From positions 186,001 through 250,000 of the forward strand of contig CAKSEY010000002.1 of NCBI GenBank assembly GCA_934448295.1: a stretch of DNA of 64,000 nucleotides, read 5' to 3'. The notes beneath the pieces are model-generated. The model saw only the letters and a program-made list of their open reading frames with translations, was not told where the DNA came from and ran no database searches. Both the position numbers and the translations under genes were made by a program. Source of the stretch: an uncultured Oscillospiraceae bacterium (lineage in GTDB: Bacteria; Bacillota; Clostridia; Oscillospirales; Ruminococcaceae). Positions 41,321 to 48,316 of the stretch are shown piece by piece (the stretch's first letter is position 1; each line of letters starts with the position of its first letter).

Positions 41321-41995
41321 TTACGGGTTGCCAAGTGTGAGGGCAGGTGCAGTACCTACAACAACGTTGCCTGCAACGCCAGCCTTTGTGGAATTGTTAC
41401 CGTTGTTTACAAAGTTATCTCTGCCTGCTGCGAAAGAAACAGCGGTAGGAAGAGTTACGTTTGCAGGTGCAGTAGAAGAACCATCAACAGATACAACGCC
41501 TACAACCTTACCAGCCTGGCTGATGTAAATCAGAATGTAAGCATTCTTGAGGTCGGAAAGGGAGTCAGCGAGGTAGGGGAGAAGGAGAGTGTCCTTGCCG
41601 TTGATTGTAGTGGAAACATCTACGGTACCATTCTGCCAGTGACCGCTTGTGTTGGAAGCACTGTCAAGCCAGTCAGCGCCGGAGTTAGCAGTAATACCGG
41701 CGGAAGCGCCGCCACCAAGTGACCATACGCCATTGGTAACAGTAACCTCAACTGTTGCAGCACTGCTGAGTGTCAGAGAAGCCTTAGCAGCGTCCATCTT
41801 TGTGAAGAACTCTGTGGTCCTGTCTCTGATCTGCTGAGCAGATGTGTTAGCGGATGTGATTCTGGAATCCTGAACAACACCCATCATGGTAGGAACGAGG
41901 ATAGCAGCAAGTACGCCGATGATAGCGATTACTACTACGAGCTCTACGAGTGTAAAGCCCTTCTTGGCCTTGAGAGCCTGAAGCTTCTTTATCAT
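41321..41995 (-). CDS. Type IV major pilin-like protein
   Basis: 224 residues. Leader MIKKLQALKAKKG then FTLVELVVVIAIIGVLAAILVPTMMGVV, an ideal class III signal with Glu at +5. Gly/Ser/Thr/Asn-rich globular part with no cysteines. It has its own sigma-A promoter, a leader hairpin and AGGAGG, so it is likely the abundantly made pilin of the locus. Downstream of pilT and upstream of a minor pilin. Confidence 0.93.
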   Translation of the reverse strand: MIKKLQALKAKKGFTLVELVVVIAIIGVLAAILVPTMMGVVQDSRITSANTSAQQIRDRTTEFFTKMDAAKASLTLSSAATVEVTVTNGVWSLGGGASAGITANSGADWLDSASNTSGHWQNGTVDVSTTINGKDTLLLPYLADSLSDLKNAYILIYISQAGKVVGVVSVDGSSTAPANVTLPTAVSFAAGRDNFVNNGNNSTKAGVAGNVVVGTAPALTLGNP

Positions 41996-42033
41996 TGTAA
42001 AGACCTCCTGTGAAAAATAAAAAATTTTTTATG

Positions 42034-42054
42034 TATAACCCCAGCGGGGCTATA
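42034..42054 (-). promoter_or_regulatory. Hairpin in the major pilin leader
   Basis: TATAACCCC (42034-42042) pairs with GGGGCTATA (42046-42054), loop of three, one G-U pair. It lies about 20 bases before the ribosome binding site in the 5' leader and may stabilise or regulate pilin mRNA. Confidence 0.55.
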
Positions 42055-42099
42055 TCCATATCAGAACTGCATAGGGGCTATGTCCCTTGCTGTAATCAT

Positions 42100-42128
42100 A
42101 TTATAGCCTAACGCCTGAAAAAATGCAA
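42100..42128 (-). promoter_or_regulatory. Sigma-A promoter of the major pilin gene
   Basis: On the minus strand TTGCAT (42123-42128), 17-bp spacer, perfect TATAAT (42100-42105). The rest of the gap up to pilT (42129-42274) is AT-rich without other signals. Confidence 0.85.
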
Positions 42129-42274
42129 GTGTTTTTTCAAAAATTTTGAATTAGCGCGGCAAATTCGTAAATAATAATCTATTTAGGTCAGTTACTTTTG
42201 TGCAAATTGCGTGAAGATATTGTGTAATCTATGCTAAATGTTTACATAGATCCTGCAATGCACGCCTGATACCG

Positions 42275-43360
42275 TTATCTAATGGAAAGATATCTTCTGT
42301 ACTCGTTCGGATCCTGGCAGCGCGTCAGGGCTACCTCGTTGGTTATCTTGCCCATGTTTACTAGCCTTGCAAGATCCTGGTCGAGCGTGAACATTCCGTT
42401 CTTCTTACCTGTTGCGATGGCTGTCGGAATCTGGAATATCTTACCCTCACGGATCATGGAGCGGATAGCGTCCGTTGCCGCGAGTATCTCCAGAGCCGCG
42501 CAGCGCCCCTTGCCGTCAGCGGTGGGAACGAGGGTCTGGGAAATAATACCTACAACGGAGTTTGCAAGCTGGGAGCGAATCTGTCCCTGGGAGTGCGGGG
42601 GATATACGTCTATGATACGGTCGATGGTCTCAGCCGCGCCGGTGGTATGCAGGGTCGAGAATACCAGGTGACCTGTTTCTGCGGCGGTTACTGCCGCGTT
42701 GATGGTCTCGAAGTCACGCATCTCACCTACGAGGATTACGTCCGGGTCCTCACGGAGAGCCGCACGGAGGGAGCCTGCGAAGCTGTCAACGTCCTGTCCT
42801 ATCTCACGCTGGTTCACCATGGACTGCTTGTGGGTGTGCAGGTACTCGATAGGGTCCTCGACTGTGATTATGTGGCAGTTCTTGGAGCGGTTTATGTGGT
42901 CTATCATAGCCGCCAGGGTCGTGGACTTACCAGAACCGGTAGGGCCTGTAACCAGCACCAGTCCGCGCGGAGCCATGGCGAATTCGCCCAGCGTAGCCGG
43001 GAGGGACAGGTCTGCGAGGGTCGGTATATCGTTTCTCAGCAGTCGGATAGCAACGGCGTGGTATCCTCTCTGGCGGTATACGTTTACTCTGTGGCGGAAT
43101 CCTGCGGTGGACACATACGAGAAGTCGGTGTCCAGTCCCTTGGATATCTGGGATTTATGCTTGATAGAGGTTATCTGATTTATGATGTTTACGATAATGG
43201 GCTCGGTGCAGTCGGGGTAACCGCTCAGCTTCCTGATGGAGCCGTGCAGTCTTACGACCGGCGGCAGACCGGCGGTGAAGTGCAAGTCCGAGCAGCCCAG
43301 CTCGCGCGCCTCGTCAAGAATCCTGTTGATGTCCATTACGTTGGTGTTCATACCTTCCAC
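42275..43360 (-). CDS. pilT: Type IV pilus retraction ATPase PilT
   Basis: 361 residues. Walker A GPTGSGKSTT (about residue 145), aspartate box TVEDPIEYLH, Walker B PDVILVGEMRD, and histidine box TGHLVFSTLHTTGAAETIDRIID. The N-terminal PAS-like domain (ARELGCSDLHFTAGLPPVVRLHG) and the AIRS-like helix region are present. It powers pilus retraction and twitching. Start is probably the GTG behind AAAGGAG. It lies 57 bp after pilB, with a small hairpin between, in one operon. Confidence 0.96.
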   Translation of the reverse strand: MEGMNTNVMDINRILDEARELGCSDLHFTAGLPPVVRLHGSIRKLSGYPDCTEPIIVNIINQITSIKHKSQISKGLDTDFSYVSTAGFRHRVNVYRQRGYHAVAIRLLRNDIPTLADLSLPATLGEFAMAPRGLVLVTGPTGSGKSTTLAAMIDHINRSKNCHIITVEDPIEYLHTHKQSMVNQREIGQDVDSFAGSLRAALREDPDVILVGEMRDFETINAAVTAAETGHLVFSTLHTTGAAETIDRIIDVYPPHSQGQIRSQLANSVVGIISQTLVPTADGKGRCAALEILAATDAIRSMIREGKIFQIPTAIATGKKNGMFTLDQDLARLVNMGKITNEVALTRCQDPNEYRRYLSIR

Positions 43361-43417
43361 GTTAATACGCTCCTTTAAATAAAATCCGGCGGCATTTCTG
43401 CCGTAAAATCCTGTAAA

Positions 43418-45133
43418 TTAAACGGTATATGTTGCCTTTACCAGCTCGTCCATGGTGGTGCGTCCTGCAAGAACCATCTTGGTTACGTTGTCGCGCAGGA
43501 GCAGGGTGCCGTTTTCCGTTGCCTTTGCGCCTATCTCCTCGGCGGTGGCTCCGCGGGAGATGAGCTCCTTGATGTCGTTGGTGGTAACGATTATCTCATG
43601 GATAGCGGTACGTCCGGAATAACCGGTGCCGCGGCAGTGCTTGCAGCCGCCCTTGTGCGCCTGGCATATCTTCACGGGCTTATCCTGGCTTACAAGCCTG
43701 AGGTCGGCGGGGTCTGTAAGGGTGATGGTTTCCTTGCACTCGTTGCAGAGCAGCTTTACAAGTCGCTGTGCGATGATACCAACCAGCGAGGAGGCAACCA
43801 TGTACGGCGCAACGCCCATGTCCACCAGGCGGACAATGGTAGAAGCCGCGTCGTTCGTATGCAGTGTGGAAAGCACGAAGTGTCCCGTGATAGCGGCACG
43901 GATAGCGATGTCGGCGGTCTCACCGTCACGGATCTCACCGACCATTATGATATCCGGGTCCTGACGCAGAATTGAACGCAGCGCCGCCGCGAAGGTCATG
44001 CCCGCCTTTGCGTTTATCTGGCACTGGTTAACGCCGTCGATTTTTTTCTCGACAGGGTCTTCTACGGTAACTATGTTTACATTAGGCTTGGAAAGCTCGC
44101 CGAGGGTCGCGTAAAGCGTTGTGGACTTACCTGAACCGGTCGGCCCCGTAACCAGCATAACTCCGTTCGGGCAGCGGATTATCTGCTTGAACATCTCGTA
44201 GTTATAGTCGGTCATGCCGAGGTCGGTGATCTTTCTTGTCTTTTCGTCCGCGGTGGAGAGCAGTCGGATAACGCACTTCTCGCCGTAAACGCACGGGATA
44301 GTCGATACACGGACGTCCAGGTTTATGCCGTCGATGGTCATACCGAAACGGCCGTCCAGCGGTATTCTCTTCTCGGCGATGTTCATACCGCCGAGTATCT
44401 TGATTCTTGTGATAAGGGAGTTATGCAGCGCGATGGAGACCTTCATGGCTTCCTGCTCCACAAGCTCGCCGTCTATACGGAAGCGGATACGCGTCCTTGT
44501 CTTGAACGGCTCGATATGGATATCCGAAGCGTTGAGCTTGAACGCGGTCTGCACCATCGTGTTTACCAGACGAACGATAGGCGCGTTGTCGATACGCTCG
44601 CCGGACTGTGAATCCTGCTGGCTGAGCTGCGCTGCGTCGGCGGCCTCGGCGTCCAGCTCGTTCATAACCTTGTTAACGGTCTGCTGCGAGTAGAATCTGC
44701 CGATCATTTCCTCGATCTGGGTCTTGGTGGCGATCCTCGGCACGATATCCATGCCGGTCTGCACCTTTAGCTCCTCAAATATGTAGAAGTTTATCGGGTC
44801 GTTCGAAGCAACCATCAGACGGTTGTTGTTGATCTCATAGGCGATAACCGTCTTGTCGCGGGCGGTCTGCTCGGGTATCTTCAGAACGGCGTCCTTGTTT
44901 ATCTGCACTGAGGAAAGGTCTACAAACGGAACCTTCAGTCTGATGGACAGCGCCTGTGCAAGCTGCATTTCGGAAACAAGTCCCATTTCCAGCATGACGT
45001 CGCCGAGCATCTTTCCGCCGCTTGCCTTCTGCTTCTCGAGAGCTTCTGCGAGCTGCTTCTCGTTGATAAATCCGTTCTCGACCAGTATCTGACCGATAGG
45101 CACATTCTTAATTGGTCCAGCCATTGCGCACAT
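43418..45133 (-). CDS. pilB: Type IV pilus assembly ATPase PilB (GspE family) with MshEN domain
   Basis: 571 residues from the ATG at 45131-45133, behind AAAGGAAGA. The N-terminus is an MshEN domain with two matching repeats (IGQILVENGFINEKQLAEAL and LGDVMLEMGLVSEMQLAQAL), a fold that binds c-di-GMP in MshE. Then come ATPase motifs: Walker A GPTGSGKSTT, Asp box TVEDPVE, Walker B PDIIMVGEIRD, His box TGHFVLSTLHTNDA, and a C-terminal zinc site (CNEC and CKHC). It drives pilus extension. A longer frame to 45208 exists, but the promoter start point (about 45205) lies inside it, which argues for the later start. Confidence 0.95.
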   Translation of the reverse strand: MCAMAGPIKNVPIGQILVENGFINEKQLAEALEKQKASGGKMLGDVMLEMGLVSEMQLAQALSIRLKVPFVDLSSVQINKDAVLKIPEQTARDKTVIAYEINNNRLMVASNDPINFYIFEELKVQTGMDIVPRIATKTQIEEMIGRFYSQQTVNKVMNELDAEAADAAQLSQQDSQSGERIDNAPIVRLVNTMVQTAFKLNASDIHIEPFKTRTRIRFRIDGELVEQEAMKVSIALHNSLITRIKILGGMNIAEKRIPLDGRFGMTIDGINLDVRVSTIPCVYGEKCVIRLLSTADEKTRKITDLGMTDYNYEMFKQIIRCPNGVMLVTGPTGSGKSTTLYATLGELSKPNVNIVTVEDPVEKKIDGVNQCQINAKAGMTFAAALRSILRQDPDIIMVGEIRDGETADIAIRAAITGHFVLSTLHTNDAASTIVRLVDMGVAPYMVASSLVGIIAQRLVKLLCNECKETITLTDPADLRLVSQDKPVKICQAHKGGCKHCRGTGYSGRTAIHEIIVTTNDIKELISRGATAEEIGAKATENGTLLLRDNVTKMVLAGRTTMDELVKATYTV

Positions 45134-45211
45134 TCTTCCTTTCAGGATATTGGACAGGCTCCCCCTGCCGGTTTTCCGCGCCAACGCGGGGTTATTTCTT
45201 TTTTTCACACG

Positions 45212-45239
45212 ATAATGCCAGGCTGCTGTTTATTTTCAA
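45212..45239 (-). promoter_or_regulatory. Probable pilB-pilT promoter
   Basis: On the minus strand TTGAAA (45234-45239), 16-bp spacer, CATTAT (45212-45217). It is divergent from the pilD promoter. Confidence 0.6.
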
Positions 45240-45245
45240 AACTCC

Positions 45246-45274
45246 TTGCAAAATCCACTGTTTTATGCTAAAAT
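45246..45274 (+). promoter_or_regulatory. Sigma-A promoter of pilD
   Basis: TTGCAA (45246-45251), 17-bp spacer, TAAAAT (45269-45274). It is back-to-back with the pilB promoter. Confidence 0.75.
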
Positions 45275-45307
45275 AAAACCAGTAATCTTTGAAGGGGGTC
45301 ATGCAAA

Positions 45308-46366
45308 ATGACAGTTACCGCTACATACATCGTGATATGTGTGTTTGTATTCATCTTTGGCTCCGTTATCGGCAGCTTTCTGAATGTGGTCATCTACCGC
45401 ACTCCGCTCAAGCAGTCGATAATCACCGAGCCTTCCCACTGCTTCACCTGCGGAAACCGGCTGAAATGGTACGATATGTTCCCGATTTTCAGCTGGCTGA
45501 TACTCCGCGGAAAATGCCGCTTCTGCGGCGCCAGGATATCTCCCCGCTATATGATAATGGAAGCGCTGTGCGCCGTATCCTATCTCGGGGCGTATCTTGT
45601 ATACGGCTTCTCGTGGGAGTTCGCCGTGGCTTGTATCCTTTTCGCCGTGCTGATAGTGCTGAGCGGTATAGATATCGACCATTTCGAGATACCCTACTGG
45701 TGCAGCATTACCGTGGGCGTGCTTGGCATTGCTTCGTTCTTCATTCCCTGGGGGAGCGCCATGACCGCACCGTGGTATGAGCGCCTTATCTGCTTCGGAG
45801 TTGTCGCCGTAATGTTCATCATACTGGTGCTCGTCGGCGGAATGGGCGGCGGAGATCTCCAGCTCATGCTGGGTGCCTCGCTGCTGCTTGGAAAGCGGGT
45901 ATTTCCGGCGCTGTTCATCGGCATCGTCCTCGGCGCGGTATATGGTATCACAAAGAAGATACGCGACCACAAGGCGGAGCTTGAACTCACCGAAAAGATA
46001 CGCCAGATAGCCGCCGACTGGTATCAGGAACAGCTCGACCGGGACGTAGGCTACGTCAAGGAGGGCGCCAGCGACATTATTGTCGGCGGCATAACCGGAG
46101 GTCAGCCTGACATCGAGTGGGAATTCCTTGACGAGAACGCCTGGAAAGGGATCCCCGACAAATCCGCGCTCAGCCGCATTATCCGCGAACAGATAACCAC
46201 CGAACGCGAGGGCTCCTTCCGCATCACCATAAAGGAGGATCGGATCGTAAAGGTCAAGTACTCCCGCCGAATGGTGTTCGGGCCGTTCCTTGCGATGGGC
46301 ATTGCGGCTTCGTTCCTGTTCGGCAGCCAGATCGTGGACTGGTATATGAACCTTATGTTCCACTGA
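45308..46366 (+). CDS. pilD: Prepilin peptidase PilD (A24 family) with a large C-terminal insertion
   Basis: 352 residues, against about 250 for most Gram-positive members. N-terminal zinc site CFTC (45-48) and CRFC (70-73). The catalytic aspartates are in GIDIDHFEIP (about 122-124) and in GMGGGDLQLM (Asp183, the GxGD motif). After the sixth membrane segment comes an unusual charged, soluble stretch, about residues 217-325 (AELELTEKIRQIAADWYQEQLDRDV onward to RIVKVKYSRR), before the last membrane helix (VFGPFLAMGIAASFLFG). It cuts and methylates prepilins. It is the only pilus gene here on the plus strand. Confidence 0.93.
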   Translation: MTVTATYIVICVFVFIFGSVIGSFLNVVIYRTPLKQSIITEPSHCFTCGNRLKWYDMFPIFSWLILRGKCRFCGARISPRYMIMEALCAVSYLGAYLVYGFSWEFAVACILFAVLIVLSGIDIDHFEIPYWCSITVGVLGIASFFIPWGSAMTAPWYERLICFGVVAVMFIILVLVGGMGGGDLQLMLGASLLLGKRVFPALFIGIVLGAVYGITKKIRDHKAELELTEKIRQIAADWYQEQLDRDVGYVKEGASDIIVGGITGGQPDIEWEFLDENAWKGIPDKSALSRIIREQITTEREGSFRITIKEDRIVKVKYSRRMVFGPFLAMGIAASFLFGSQIVDWYMNLMFH

Positions 46367-46387
46367 TCGGACGAAAAAATCATAAAT

Positions 46388-46418
46388 ATTCCGCACCGCA
46401 CATATGGCGGTGCGGAAT
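46388..46418. terminator. Bidirectional terminator between pilD and the prepilin operon
   Basis: A perfect 12-bp stem, ATTCCGCACCGC (46388-46399) with GCGGTGCGGAAT (46407-46418). On the plus strand TTGTTTTATT follows; on the minus strand ATTTATG. It lies between the convergent ends of pilD and the 46431 gene. Confidence 0.9.
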
Positions 46419-46430
46419 TTGTTTTATTGG

Positions 46431-47252
46431 TCAGACACCGTAGCCTCTGGAAATGTAGTAGATGAATATATCCCTAGAGCCGTCCGTAGTATCTGCAAAT
46501 TTAAGCGGCGTTTCCGGGTAGATGCTGAGCTTGTAATTGGAGGTTTGGTTTCCGGCAAGTATCTTACCTTTGATAGCTCTCATCTCCGTGATACCCGTTC
46601 CGTAGTACACCAGGCCGCTGTAAGCGCTGTCGCGGTAAACGCTGATGGTGATATCAAGAGCGTCATCGCGGAACTCCTTCGCACCCGTCACATTGCCATA
46701 ATCGCCGTTCTTCGGCTTTGCAAAATCGCAGAGCAGGTAAAGGTCTTTGTAAAGGCAGTCGCTGAAAACCTTGGTTTCCTTTGTGGTATCGATCGCACCG
46801 TCAAGGTCCGTGCTGACGTACTCGTCATAAAGGGCATACTTTCCGTCCCTGAACTTAAGGCTCATGCAGCGCAGCGTATAAAGCTGCGTCCTGGGACCTC
46901 CAATCGAACCGTTGTTGTTGTTCTTGTTATTGTTGCTGACCACAAGGTCGCTCATTCTTTTGATCTCGGCGGAATACTCCGCGTTGCTTGAGAGCAACGC
47001 TGCATTTGTGTTTGTGAAGATAGACACGCTCTGAGCGGAACGCAGCGTGCGCGAAAGGTATTCTTCCACGCAGTTTGCGGTGTTCTCGGCGGTGTAATCC
47101 TTGGCATTATCGTTGTAGCTCCTGATTATCGGGGAAATAATGACCATCATTCCGCCCAGCAGAATAGCCAGAAGCGCCACCGAAACCACCATCTCCACCA
47201 GAGTGAAGCCCCCGGAGCGCCTTTTTTTCAGGATCCGTATTATTGATTTCAT
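46431..47252 (-). CDS. Type IV prepilin-like protein (PilW/PulJ-like)
   Basis: 273 residues. Class III leader RRSGGFTLVEMVVSVALLAILLGGMMVI. A hydrophilic globular part has a run of asparagines (SNNNKNNNNG, about 105-115), a pair of cysteines (LRCMSL, SDCLYKDLYLLCDF) and a C-terminal YISRGYGV. Together with the next two genes it looks like the minor-pilin set that starts pilus assembly. AAGGAGGGAACTGT precedes the ATG. Last gene of the pilC operon. Confidence 0.85.
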   Translation of the reverse strand: MKSIIRILKKRRSGGFTLVEMVVSVALLAILLGGMMVIISPIIRSYNDNAKDYTAENTANCVEEYLSRTLRSAQSVSIFTNTNAALLSSNAEYSAEIKRMSDLVVSNNNKNNNNGSIGGPRTQLYTLRCMSLKFRDGKYALYDEYVSTDLDGAIDTTKETKVFSDCLYKDLYLLCDFAKPKNGDYGNVTGAKEFRDDALDITISVYRDSAYSGLVYYGTGITEMRAIKGKILAGNQTSNYKLSIYPETPLKFADTTDGSRDIFIYYISRGYGV

Positions 47253-47264
47253 ACAGTTCCCTCC

Positions 47265-48296
47265 TTACGGCGTTGCTTCAGCCGTGGCGTCGTTGGTTGC
47301 CTCGTTTGTTTCCGGCTCTTCCTCCTTGGGGAATGCGCCGAAAATGTTTATGTGCTTTACCTCGGTTTCTGCCTTGGTGTCCTCGTCTATCACAGTTTCA
47401 ACGTAAGGTGTGAACTCAAAGCAGCCGTTTGCAGTCTTGGTCGGGGTCTGCTCTGAATTGCTGTAACCGAACAGCTTGTTGCCGTCCAGGTCAGCGTCGA
47501 CAGACTCCAGCGAATTCTCAAGAACAACGTAATAGTAAACATACTTTGCACTGATCGCAATAGGAGTGCTGTCCGTCGTATCCTGGCGCGTGGAAATTCT
47601 CAGCGTCCTGGAATACGGCGCATAAACCTCGAACTGATAGCCGGTGTATTCAAACCTAGAGTAAACCCTTAACGGGTTATCCTTCTGGTCTGTGTAGCCG
47701 TAATCAAGTATCTTGCTCGGGAATATTATACGGTACTGCGCAAACCACTTTACCTGATCAAGCCCGGAATAGGTAGCCATAGACTTGATGAAATACCTGT
47801 AACCAGTACCGGTGTAACCCTCGTCCTTTGTGAGCTTCAGGGTCACCCTGTCTATGCCGTTGGAACCATAAACGCGGGTATCCAGCTTGCTGGTAACGCT
47901 GCCCGGGGTCGAATTTTCCTTGTTGGGCTTGTTGGAATCCTGATATACGCCGTCCGCAACGAAATACTCAAGCGCTATCTGGTTGTCGTCAGTAGAATCG
48001 TTGGGGTCTGCAACATTATAACCCACATTAACGTTCATTGTGGAAGAATCCTTGCCGTTGAAGCTGAAGCTCAGGTCGCCGGCTTTCTTAGCGGAATCAT
48101 ACTTCATCTCCTGGGTATTGAGGTAGTACTTTTCCTGCTGCTTCATCATTTCTTCTTCAAGCTCTATATTTTCGCGCTTTGCCTGATTGGTTCCCGCGAT
48201 GATAACAGAAACCATAGCCGCCATGATGGCGAAGATAACGAATGCGACGAGCACCTCGATTATGGTAAAGCCGCGCTTATTAATAAGTTTCTTCAC
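47265..48296 (-). CDS. Type IV prepilin-like protein (PilV/PulI-like)
   Basis: 343 residues. Leader KKLINKRGFTIIEVLVAFVIFAIMAAMVSVIIA, with processing after KRG and Glu at +5. The C-terminus is acidic, Pro/Glu/Thr-rich (EEEPETNEATNDATAEATP). The globular part is long (over 250 residues) and beta-rich. Start is GTG behind AAGGAGGAAAAC. It lies between the PilX-like gene and the other minor pilin, which is the usual order of minor pilin operons. Confidence 0.85.
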   Translation of the reverse strand: MKKLINKRGFTIIEVLVAFVIFAIMAAMVSVIIAGTNQAKRENIELEEEMMKQQEKYYLNTQEMKYDSAKKAGDLSFSFNGKDSSTMNVNVGYNVADPNDSTDDNQIALEYFVADGVYQDSNKPNKENSTPGSVTSKLDTRVYGSNGIDRVTLKLTKDEGYTGTGYRYFIKSMATYSGLDQVKWFAQYRIIFPSKILDYGYTDQKDNPLRVYSRFEYTGYQFEVYAPYSRTLRISTRQDTTDSTPIAISAKYVYYYVVLENSLESVDADLDGNKLFGYSNSEQTPTKTANGCFEFTPYVETVIDEDTKAETEVKHINIFGAFPKEEEPETNEATNDATAEATP

Positions 48297-48316
48297 GCGT
48301 TTTCCTCCTTACTGCA

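Noticed and set aside
45134..45208. 25-residue N-terminal extension of PilB
   Set aside because: The promoter start point falls at its first codon and the ribosome binding site is before the later ATG.
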